NCBI GenBank assembly: GCA_963513935.1
Contig: OY740770.1
Span: forward strand, 90,699,301-90,763,300
Reading direction: 5' to 3'
DNA length: 64,000 nt
Origin: Aphrophora alni
Taxonomy: Eukaryota; Arthropoda; Insecta; Hemiptera; Aphrophoridae
Both the position numbers and the translations under genes were made by a program. Below the pieces are notes generated by a model. The model worked only from the letters and a program-made list of their open reading frames with translations, searched no databases and was not told the origin of the DNA. Below are positions 54,410 through 64,000 of the stretch, piece after piece. The stretch's first letter is position 1; the number at the start of each line of letters is the position of its first letter.

Positions 54410-55253
54410 TTAATCCCAAGAGTCCAAAGGTGCTGCATGAGGCACTTAGCAAAGAATGTCGTAGGCGACAGAAAACCACAAGGATCATATATTTGTGCGA
54501 TTGTGGACAAAATAGATCGTTTTGTAGGTGAATGATCCGAAATTGGTAGCTGAATGTTGAAAGAGAACACGTCGTTCAAAGGTGTCCATTTCAAGCCGAG
54601 TATATTGAACAACGGTTGATCTGGTGAGCGGAAATGAAGTGGTACTTCCCGATGTTCCTGAGTGATATCAGCGAGAAGTTCGGAGCAGTTAGACTTCCAA
54701 TTGCGGAGCTAAAACTGTCCTTTTGAAAGAAGTGCGAAGAGTTGACGCTGAAGTTCTAGAGCGGAAGGAATGTCCTTACTTCCAGTGATGATATCATCCA
54801 CGTAAATGTCATTAAGCAAAGCTTCAGCAGCCAACGGAAATCTGTGACCTTCGTTTTGAACAAGTTGTCGCAGTGTGCGAATAGCCAAATTTGGCGAACA
54901 TTTCAGGCCATAAGTGACCGTATTAAGTTTGTATGTTGATAAAGGGTCAAATGAATTTTCCCTCCATAATATCAATTGAAAGTTTTGTTCATCAGAATGA
55001 ACCATGATTGGACGATACATTTGTTTATGTCAGTAGAAAACACGATATTGTGAATGCGAAATTGTAAAATGACTTCAAAAATCTCTGTTTGTAATTTAGG
55101 ACCTGTGAAATGAATGTCGTTTATTGATAAACCAGAAGTAGTTTTGGAACTACCATCAAACACCACTCGAAGTTTCGTAGTGCAACTAGTAGTTTTAACA
55201 ACTGCATGATGCGGTAAAAAATAATGTGCGGTATCTGGAACCTGAGTAGGTAA
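54187..55253 (-). pseudogene. BEL/Pao reverse transcriptase, 5'-truncated and broken
   Basis: Polymerase part of pol. From the truncation point it reads YFLPHHAVVKTTSCTTKLR, VVFDGSSKTTSGLSIND and FSTDINK. A frameshift near 55025 leads to MYRPIMVHSDEQNFQLILWR and GLKCSPNLAIRTLRQL, then the catalytic LLNDIYVDDIITGSK with an intact YVDD box. A stop at 54709-54711 and a short disrupted stretch precede LFNILGLKWTPLNDVFSF and PTKRSILSTIAQIYDPCGFL, the thumb region. All motifs up to and including the YVDD box are in the expected order. The N-terminal part, protease and gag are missing. Confidence 0.88.
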
Positions 55254-55277
55254 TTTAAACTGTAGATATACTAAACA
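55254..55277 (-). repeat. 24-bp remnant of the BEL 5' LTR
   Basis: Exactly the same 24 bases as 52017-52040, the start of the 3' LTR (minus strand TGTTTAGTATATC...). At 55253 the sequence jumps straight into reverse transcriptase, marking a deletion junction. Confidence 0.85.
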
Positions 55278-55541
55278 ACCGTCTTATTTTGTTTGTTCAG
55301 TAGGTTGAGGCCGTCGCAACTTGAAGCAATTGTGACAACAACGGTTTCAATCCATTTGCATACCAGAATACCATTATCTGTACAAAAGAATGATTCGTGA
55401 ATACATCTTTCCTCATCTTTTGGTTCTTTTTTATTCACTAAAGGGCAGCTTTTGTGACTACGGTCCTCCCTTGTGGTACCAAAATTACCGTACCCTAAAG
55501 CTCCAAAATACTGAAGGAGTCTAAATCAAGTAAAGGGATAT

Positions 55542-55604
<63 letters not shown>

Positions 55605-55690
55605 AAAGCGATCAAATAGCCACACGGTGTGTTCATATACCATAGTTTGAAAAAAAAAATCGGATTTGCTTTACGTTTATAGTATTCCTA
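55278..55690 (-). pseudogene. piggyBac-like transposase relic, central part
   Basis: The minus strand reads KLWYMNTPCGYLIAFDIY up to an (AT)n tract, then LLQYFGALGYGNFGTTRED, SHKSCPLVNKKEPKDEER and DNGILVCKWIETVVVTIAS. This matches the piggyBac core: PIRFGYK.W....GY...F.IY, then ..LL..L...GYG.TGT.R.NR...CPL......K..RG, then ..V.KW.DN..V...S. The frame is open for about 75 codons from LLQYF until it is cut by the BEL LTR tip at 55277. Upstream, the microsatellite 55545-55602 has expanded inside the gene. The C-terminal part is at 51140-51360. Confidence 0.75.
55545..55602. repeat. (AT)n microsatellite inside the piggyBac relic
   Basis: Alternating AT, 58 bases, directly after codons for AFDIY on the minus strand. 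It has probably expanded from ATATAT in the dead gene. Confidence 0.92.
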
Positions 55691-56584
55691 CGCATAGTAT
55701 TGGAAACAAATTCTTGTCGGGTATCTTCCAGAGTGTCCCAGGAAAAGATCTGAATCTAATCCCGAATTACTCACATGCAGAGAAAAATTTCATTGAGGAG
55801 AAATTGAATTGTTAGCTTTAAAATCACCACCATTCCAAATGAAGTTTAATTTAATATTTTTCTTCCTTTTTTCGTTTTCTTTCTTGAAATCATTTTTCAA
55901 AATATCTTATATGTCATTTTTCAAATTGTCAGCACTTGCAGTTTAACCAACACATGCAATTGCGTTACATTAGATCTACCATTTATATTTTTAGGTACTT
56001 TAAAATATTACATGAATCTTTAGCGACAAACAAATTAACGTTATACTTTTATTTGTAAATAATGTACAAACGTTTTTGTCCCCAAATTTCGTATTCTTTC
56101 AATTTCAAATAACATCACAGATATGTTATATAGTATAATGTTGTGTTGCTGAAATATTTTTATATCCATTTCTTAAATTACAAATTATAGATGTGTCATT
56201 TATTTTCTAACTGATATTTTATGTTATGTTTATCCAAATGGTTTGATTCTCTACAGTGTTAGAAAAACCAAATTTCCTAAATATAGGGAAAGACTTCAAA
56301 TTCGCAAATTATTCTTTGAGAAATAATCATATCATACAGTTATTTTGCCTCACTATATATTGTATTATAAAATATAAGTGTCTAATTGTAAATAAACACT
56401 TGTAAAGTTCTCGTAATATTAAAGCAACTGTCGTTAAAAAACTATTTCAATTTATGTATAACGACATTCATTTTGCTCCTCGACATGTCTTCGTTCATGG
56501 TAAACTATTATTACATGCAATGTTAACAATTTTATTGTGCCTATAAACGATTCCAAAACACATCCAACCTTGTAAAACGTACTT

Positions 56585-56760
56585 CACCGGATAAAAATAT
56601 ATTTGAATGAATATAGCTCCTAATTTTGAAAATCTTTGTTTATGTTCGCGGATGTGTACGTGATGAAATTTGAATGGTGATGAGATTATGTCTGCTTTTA
56701 CAGCAAAGTGCACTTTCAACTAACCATGTTAAATGAATAATTGTCTTAACTTCGTACTTA
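56585..56760. repeat. dispersed repeat R2, copy 2
   Basis: Partner of 28585-28725, with the shared words AAATCTTTGTTTAT and CTGCTTTTACAGCAAAGTGC in the same order and ATGTTA...TTCGTAC-like sequence after. Its minus strand has a 74-codon frame containing KQRFSKL, against KQRFTKL in the other copy, but the remaining frame is not conserved. Confidence 0.6.
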
Positions 56761-59027
56761 ATATAGTAAACATGCTATAATTTATTTATAGAATTTATTG
56801 TACAATTCAGTGAAGGAAAAGTTACGACTAACAGACTGTTATTAATTCAAACTGAGTGAATAATCAAATCAAACAACATCAAATACATAACTTAGAATAT
56901 AGATAGTTACCTTATTTTGACTAACTGCGTTTTTCATAAATAAATATATTATAGAATCACAAATTTCGATAATTTTCTAAATAAAAATATTCATTTTTTT
57001 TCACATTTTTCTACTTAAAAGTGTTTTGTTTTTTGTTTAGTCTAAGTGAGGATTTAGTATATTGTTTGCTACATCTAAATTGTTGTAATTAAAATAGTTT
57101 TTTAGGCAAAAATCGTACCCTGTAAGATTACTTACTAAAAGGTATTGATTTAAATTGAACAAAACACACACGATTTATAAAATATGCAAAAATCTTTGAA
57201 TAATGGTTCTTATATCTATCTATTACATTTCCCTTTTTTCACAATACGTACGAAAATTGTCAAAAGCAAGCTGGACATTGATTAAAATGACTAATTGATA
57301 CATAAATATAACTCTCAAAAATTTTCCAAAAGAAATTGATCTGGTAGAATATATAACTAATTTTTATCTGTAAGTCTTGTTGATTTATTTTCTTGTTTTT
57401 ACAAGTGATTGAGATTATGTATGACAATTGTTAATTTTGTAAATAAATGTGAAAACTTAAACACAAATAGTAGATAATTGATACCGAAATTTGAAATGAA
57501 TTATTTCAATTTTAAAACAAGGAAAGTAGAATCTAATACTTTAAACCTTTCAATAATAAACATAGCTTTACATATATTATGAGTTGGTAGTGTAGTAACT
57601 TTCTTTTCATCAATAACTCGATTTAATTACTCGTATACCAAAATTTAATATATAAATTACTAACTGTAATTAATTTTTTTTCTGTAATACAATGTATGTT
57701 TTATAAATAATTCTAAATATAAATGACCTCATTATTTCCAATTAAAGGGTAAATTTGGTGTCGACATTAGTTCAATCGCTTTAAACCTCTAATGCAGTTT
57801 CTTTGCCTGTTATTGGGTTATATGATTAATTGCCTCTCCGTCGACCCATGTTACAGAAACCATAATAGACACCCATAAAATCGTAAATCATGAGATTATT
57901 CCAATTACAATCGGATAAAGTTTTGAAGGTATAATTTTATATGGATATTAACACTTGATTCATTTAATATTGATTTGTGTTTTAGCTTTGTTAATTAGTG
58001 TTCATTTTTTATACTTAACCAAAAAATATTAACACGTTATTGATTGTTCCCAGTGATATCTATATGTCTTTTGTAGTTTGATATTTGATTGACAAATTAT
58101 AAATTCTCTAAACTTCTATACCATTACTGTATAATTGAATTTAAAAAGAAATAAATAATAACTTTAATAACTTACAAGATATCAGAAAAACAAAATATAC
58201 ATTACTCATTTAAAACATTTTATTTTTAACGTTGTAGGAATGATTATTTTTTTACAGCTTTTAGGAATTAGAGTAGGTTATGAATTTGAATTATAACAGT
58301 ATTGAAGCAAATTAGAAATAATTATCACAAAAATTGCATAACACTAACGTGGAAATCACATATTGCGTATTTATTTAATAGAGAGGAATAAAGATGATAT
58401 TGTAATGGTAGATAATATGTTAAAATACCTGATATGTTTGGTCAGTTCAAGTAATTATAATTTTTAATAAAATGATAGTGCTCTTAAATCAAATCAGGAG
58501 TAATCAATACATATCAAGTATGCTTCATGCTCTTAATATAAAGTTAAAACATCACTTAAAATAACCTTTAAGTCTGCTATACATTTATTATTTTTATGAA
58601 AGTAGTTATTATTAAATTACTATCGCATATCCACTACTTTATGATGCAGGTTAAAAGAAGTTATTTAATTTGGACTGTGAGATATAGTTATAACGTTCAT
58701 TTTACGTGTGGAGTTTGGATAATATAAAGGTATCAAAAATCTACTTTATTGTAAATCATATTGTGTATAATTTTATAACATTAAATTCAATATGTTTTGC
58801 TTCTTCCTTTTTGAGTATTTGGAATAATATACAATTTACTTAAACTAGGAAATTAGTTGAATTTGGGTATAAATTTATAAAAGTTCATTGAAGTATTACA
58901 TTTTTTAAACATGGCACACCATAAATATACATCAAATAATAATAATAAAAATAATCAATAATTTAATGATTTAATTGTAACAGTAAGAATTTGTTTATTT
59001 TTAGGTTTGTTTAAATATCATGTGTAT

Positions 59028-59030
<3 letters not shown>

Positions 59031-59101
<71 letters not shown>
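59031..59101. repeat. (AT)n microsatellite
   Basis: Alternating AT, about 71 bases. Confidence 0.93.
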
Positions 59102-59105
<4 letters not shown>

Positions 59106-59234
59106 AAAAACTAAATTTTTGTAACATTACATACTTCAATGAATTGTCTTTTTCTACTTTTAACTTACTTTGTAATTAATTGTATTGGGGGGGGTTTGAT
59201 TAAAAATTATCTAAATCTTTTTTTGGGCGTATAA

Positions 59235-59240
<6 letters not shown>

Positions 59241-59305
<65 letters not shown>
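59241..59305. repeat. (TA)n microsatellite
   Basis: Alternating TA, about 65 bases, only 140 bases from the previous tract. Confidence 0.93.
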
Positions 59306-59308
<3 letters not shown>

Positions 59309-60722
59309 ATGTCAATTGTTACTTTGGAGATAGTTCCTTTTAATAAAAAACTACTAATCTATGTTTTATGTTAACTTTATGTAAATGGTTACCTTAAAAC
59401 TCAGAATCGCTAAATTTAAAAAGGTTAAATAAATTACAGTCCAAACAAAATTATCTAGATCTCTTTTTAAACATTACCATTCCTGGTTCCAAAAGCATCT
59501 ACTTAAGGTTATCATCCTTAATAATGGTAACAATATATATATATTTAAAAAAAAACAATCTAAGCACTTAATTAAGTCGGTTTTTAATTAAGTAATCATT
59601 CAATGTTCGGTTTCATAAGTCATTCAGTCAACGTGTCAGTTAGGTTTTATGTCTGTGAATTAGTAATTCTGTGAATGAATCAGTCAGCGAGTAATTCAGT
59701 TAGTGAGTCAGTATTTCAGAATGTCAATTACTTTTACTCTAAAACGATCATAATAATTTTATTAATGCCTCAGCCTTCCAAGTATATTTCATCAAACAAT
59801 TATTCATTTAGTCAAAATCCAATATTTTGTTTATAATTTCATTCAGAACATTCATTCTACCGTGAATCATGTACTTTATTTTGAATATGTAGCTCCTTCA
59901 ATTTGGATTGTATTTATTTATCCGCTGCTTCATAATCGCTTTTTTTAGTTTACATCCTCTGTAGTTAAATTTGACTAAAGTGCTCATAAAGATTATTATT
60001 GTCATTTCTTTTTCTACAGGTGTAAATCTTATTATCTATTATTGATGTTTTAAATAGAAACACGTAAACTGTATTTTATTTTTGTATCAATATTTATTTT
60101 GTATGTAAGATCGATGGGTCTGACACATTTAGAATCAATGTACTTAACATGTGTTGAGTTTAATTATCGATTTGTTCTCTTCACACTTTCTTTCATGTCC
60201 CCCGGTGTATATCTTCTAATTTTGTTGATTGAACTGTAATTAAGTTTACCAATTTTAAATAAAGAAAATAATATTGCGTGTGTAAATTAAAGCTAGTAAT
60301 GAAAAACACACTTGTTTTCAGAATTTATTCAGTATTTTATATTAGTACATGGTATATTAGTAGTAGATATTTGTTCAAACACTATGCATTTGGGGATTAA
60401 GTCGACGTACAAACACACTAACAATTTCCTCTAACCACTACGTCAAAAATATTTGAGTGTAATAATCAACGTGAATATTATATAGATCAAGAGTAACAAC
60501 TTATAACTTAACCTTATTAATTGATTAACCGACGTATTTAACGCTAATAAATAAATAAAGTAAAACGTATACTTTAATATTCTAAAATATTCTCATTATT
60601 TTCATTGAATCCAAAGAAAACGTGTTCATGGTAATTAATGCTGTAATTAAAATGGTAAAATGAAACGTAAAGAGAGCTTAAGTAGTTGTGTTAAGTAGTT
60701 TATTCTTTGAAGCGCAACGAGT

Positions 60723-60726
<4 letters not shown>

Positions 60727-60753
<27 letters not shown>
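60727..60753. repeat. short (TA)n microsatellite
   Basis: Alternating TA, about 27 bases. Confidence 0.88.
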
Positions 60754-61156
60754 GAATGGTTCTTACTGTGTGTAATAGTATTCAGTTTCAGCATTCCATT
60801 TCATGATTGAAAAGAATAAAGTAATAATGCAACGGTACTGGAAGCATTGCTTGGTAAATACTAGTATTTTTCTTTTTATAAAAATATAATTGTAAATATT
60901 TCCTGCATTTCATATAAATAAAAAAGATAAAAAAGGATTTATTAGTAAAATGAAATATCTAGTATGCGATATAACCACATAACCTAAAACAAAATATTGT
61001 TTATAATAATGTTTAAAATAAATGGAGTTTTATGTTAATAATAAAAGATAGTGATTACATTGATAGTTAGAAATAAAATTATTATATGGAATGAAAGGTA
61101 TTGTGAAATAATTATTTAGTTAAATAGTTATTTGGAAAATATCTCTAAGAAATTGC

Positions 61157-61158
<2 letters not shown>

Positions 61159-61224
<66 letters not shown>
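61159..61224. repeat. (TG)n microsatellite
   Basis: Thirty-three TG units, followed by AGTGTATGCGCGCGTGTG, so the alternating purine-pyrimidine character extends further right. Confidence 0.93.
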
Positions 61225-61226
<2 letters not shown>

Positions 61227-62791
61227 TGTATGCGCGCGTGTGAAAGATAACGTGACAAACAAAATCAAAGGACGTTACGACATAAAGGAGTTAAAACCAT
61301 AATTTATTTGAATCAAGAATAAAAATAAAACAATAAAAAGTGTTAGTTAGGAATGCATAACCAAAGATTGATGAACGATTTAAACAGCTGGATGTAGATC
61401 GGTGAAAAAAAGCCTAAGTACAGAGGACAAGGAAAACAGGATATCCTCCATAACAAAAATAATTACTGTATATCAACTTCAAGCTGAACTCGTGCAAAGA
61501 CGTAAAGAGGGGCTAATTTTATCATAAGCTAAATATTACATTTGTTATTCAGGCTTAACTATTATGTGTGTTATAAACATAATTGCATAGCTTGAATTTT
61601 AAAAAAAGGGAATTATATGTTTTAAAATAAAAATTAATTTGAATACAAAAATTCTAACTATCTTTTAAAATAATAAATAAGTTGATAGTATAGTTAGAAT
61701 ACAATATGAAGACGAATATTAGAATTTTTTAGGGTTTTTTAAATTTTTCTCAATAAATGATCCAAAACATTTATTGGTAAGTGTATTTTCATGTAGTAAG
61801 AGCAGTAAAAAAGTGTTACTAATGTACGTACTTGTAAGAATATGTTACAGATACAAGAAAATGGACTAAAATCGCATTGAAGATTATACAAATTGTCAAA
61901 TATGTATGAATCTGTAATATAATAGCTAAATAATATTATAATAGCGACAGGTCTGTACTGGTAAGATGACTTATTATCATACGATTTATGCAACTGGGAA
62001 TGGTTGCATAAAAACAAAAGCCTGCAGGACGAAACATGTTAAAGTATAATTAGTATATACTAATTTTATTGAAAAATAAAATGTTTTAAATGAAAAGGAT
62101 TGAGCAAGATATAATAAAAGAAATATATTAAATTTAATTTAATAGAGGACTTAGGAAAAGATTTAAAAAGTGAAATCGTCGTTCGGAAGAACAAAAAATA
62201 CATTGTTCTTTGATAGGTTTTAACAACAACAAAGTGAAACTAGGCCGTAGAACATTATTGGTTGCATAAGCTCAGTGTAGTTGTGTTTCATCTTTTCTAG
62301 TCTCAATCGTTTTTACCTCGACTCTTTTAATGTCATTAACAATCAATTCACTTTTTCTATATTGGGACTCAGGTGTGAATTCCAGTTTGATTTGGTGTCA
62401 AGTACCAAGAGTAAACATTTAAACTCTTTCTATCATGGAAGTGTCTCCTCATAAAGTTTGATATTACTCAGGGTTGGAATGATCCTCTTTCTTGTTAATG
62501 AAATCAGTGTTATTTTAAGTGAGATTACTAGCCTTCAACTATAATAAAATCAATTCCAGAGATTCACAATTGTATTGCCATATATTCGTTGGAAAGCATC
62601 TAGAAATAGTTCACATATCCCTGGGAAAAGTATCCCTCGAATGATAGAAGATCAAGAAGTGTATAAGCTACCAGGCACGACATAACTAGAGACTCTCTTG
62701 TAGACAACTCTGTGTGACCTCAGCCTCTAGCTTGTCTCTTATGACTTTAGCACCAGCTATGTTTACGGTTATCCAGTCCATACCAAATCAC

Positions 62792-62992
62792 TCACTGTTG
62801 TGTTAAGACCGTGATATAAGTCGTTACTAATCCAATAGAGTAGTAATTTTCAAAACCTCCTTCGATATAAGCAAATACTCCGAGAGCATATCCCATGATA
62901 GTTACTGTATTTTTGAAATTGACTTTGTATTGCACGTTTGCAATCACTACATAACTGATAGGGATGTTAACTTGGATATTGTAATGAATATT
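62792..62992 (-). CDS. hypothetical 66-codon open frame, possible exon or relic
   Basis: The minus strand is open from a TGA at 62995 to TGA at 62794-62792 and reads VNIPISYVVIANVQYKVNF, then TIMGYALGVFAYIEGGFENY and SIGLVTTYITVLTQ. Composition is protein-like and less AT-biased than the surroundings, with one internal ATG at 62896. A consensus-like donor (A/GTGAGT at 62795) overlaps the stop, and a possible acceptor (AAAAATACAG) ends at 62905, which would give a 109-base exon. I do not recognise the protein. It could be a host exon, a transposon fragment or chance. Confidence 0.2.
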   Translation of the reverse strand, partial: NIHYNIQVNIPISYVVIANVQYKVNFKNTVTIMGYALGVFAYIEGGFENYYSIGLVTTYITVLTQQ

Positions 62993-63764
62993 TCACATAA
63001 ATATTATGTGATTTCCAACAAATATGTACGTATTACATGTGAATAATAAATATACACAATCATATTGAATTATAATATTTTTCTTTTTGTAATTGGTAAG
63101 ATTCTTTGAAAAATAAACAGTTAACATTCACATATATAAAATAGAGTACGCACAGGTCTGTTTTATTATATAAAGATATATAAACTGTTTAAACAAAGAG
63201 TTTGAAAAGTGTACACGTTAATTTTACGTATGACTAAAACTAAAGATAACAAGAATTTCTCATTCTTATAATATAAAATACACTTAAAATCCAAAGATAT
63301 TCATAAAATTGGGTAAAATATTCAATAGCTATATACTCAACTGGATATAATTTTGTGTTTTGATATAGTATGATCTAGTGATCAGTAAATTATTAAACTG
63401 AGACATAACCATTTACTATATGTAGTAATGCATGATTAAATTAATTAAAAACATTGTCAGATCATTAGAATAGTAATTGGTTTAGCACGTAATATTTTGT
63501 CAGAACAGATATATTAACCCATTCAGACCTAAATTATTTCTACCAGGGAACAAAATTTCGACGAAACACGTTTTTTGGGGTCCGAAAAGTTGTAATGTTG
63601 TGATTTATAAATATTTTAAGTGTAAATTATGTAGTAATTTATATATTCAGGCATCATTAACATGTTTGTGTTAAAGTAAAATATGACTATCAAAATCCAG
63701 TGAGGTCACAGGTCATAAATCTGAAATTTGTTCAGAGATAATTTGAGAAATAACACATTAGGAC

Positions 63765-63970
63765 ATAAACTCTCTCCCAACAACCAGAAGAGGAAGATAA
63801 ATGTTTGTCTATAAAATCCACTTTAGTCCACACAATTTGTGCAGACAGTGATATTTCTTCGTTATTTCTACAAAGGACAAAACTCAATACTTCTGCGAGA
63901 TTGCCAAGATATTCCAGTTTAGGAGAAGGTTTTATCTTATATACCTTTGATTTGTTGTTGAATGGATATA
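63765..63970. repeat. dispersed repeat R1, copy 3
   Basis: Reverse complement of copy 1: GGAAGATAAATG, then CCACTTTAGTCCACACAATT, GTGCAGA and TATTTCTTCGTTATT in order, then a diverged but alignable tail with TTTAGGAGA. The plus-strand frame IKSTLVHTICADSDISSLF parallels FKSTLVHTICADSNISSLF in copy 1. It probably continues past the window edge. Confidence 0.62.
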
Positions 63971-64000
63971 TTCCTCGTCATGTTTTACTATCATAATATG

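Larger units (their letters stand above)
51598..55277 (-). mobile_element. decayed BEL/Pao LTR retrotransposon
   Basis: Minus-strand element with reverse transcriptase, RNase H and integrase in BEL/Pao order and with BEL/Pao-specific motifs. The 3' LTR is complete (51598-52040) and preceded by a purine tract. At the 5' side only the first 24 bases of the LTR survive (55254-55277), fused directly to reverse transcriptase; the rest of the 5' LTR, gag, protease and the start of pol are deleted. At least five frameshifts or stops break pol. The flanks show no matching 5-bp target duplication (TGTCA and ACCGT), so more rearrangement has occurred. Pieces of piggyBac-like transposase lie on both sides. 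Confidence 0.9.
55700..64000. other. AT-rich non-coding stretch, no gene recognised
   Basis: Contains one R2 copy, four dinucleotide tracts, a GC-richer block at 62340-62910 with one open frame listed separately, and one R1 copy at the right end. The 92-codon frame at 62017-61739 on the minus strand has no recognisable motif. Confidence 0.6.

Noticed and set aside
53719..55166. Additional overlapping frames (53719-53931, 54258-54488, plus-strand 54305-54535)
   Set aside because: They are alternative-frame or antisense readings of the BEL/Pao reverse transcriptase and RNase H region.

Overview
This is 64 kb of a eukaryotic, almost certainly metazoan, nuclear genome, strongly AT-rich and packed with dinucleotide microsatellites. 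The retroelement mix (BEL/Pao, Penelope-like, Ty3/gypsy-like, piggyBac-like) fits an arthropod best, but nothing here fixes the species. No intact host gene, rRNA or tRNA could be recognised. The window reads as a gene desert or very large introns filled with transposable elements in all stages of decay. Open frames longer than 100 codons are all transposon genes, microsatellite artefacts or unsupported AT-rich frames.

The best-preserved object is element A (9874-18460, minus strand), an LTR retrotransposon with 2.4 kb LTRs that look about 99% identical, a primer-binding site, a polypurine tract, a coiled-coil Gag and a retropepsin frame. The two frames are joined by a textbook A AAA AAC slippery heptamer that abuts the gag stop codon. 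It has no reverse transcriptase, RNase H or integrase, so it looks like a young non-autonomous gag-pro element. It sits inside a (CA)n microsatellite, with CA tract on both outer ends. Immediately to the right, 18620-21114 reads as a 2.5 kb solo LTR of a related family with a GTGT target duplication, again in a CA/TG-rich target. The two insertions suggest a family that prefers alternating CA/TG DNA.

The second transposon cluster is at 51.1-55.7 kb. A decayed BEL/Pao element on the minus strand (RT, RNase H and integrase, with one 443-bp LTR and only 24 bp of the other) separates two pieces of a piggyBac-like transposase, both also on the minus strand. A decayed Penelope-like element (RT tail plus GIY-YIG endonuclease) lies at 36.6-37.8 kb, flanked by short modules that carry hammerhead-ribozyme-like core motifs. 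Similar modules recur at 8.0 kb and, as an inverted pair, at 39.9-40.2 kb. A possible LINE reverse-transcriptase tail lies near 46.9 kb.

The rest (roughly 0-9.0, 21.2-36.6, 40.2-51.1 and 55.7-64.0 kb) is AT-rich sequence with microsatellites, a few short tandem repeats and hairpins, and three families of dispersed repeats. R1 is at 5.8, 24.2 and 63.8 kb, R2 at 28.6 and 56.7 kb, and R3 at 38.1 and 46.4 kb. All calls were made by eye from the sequence, without database searches.
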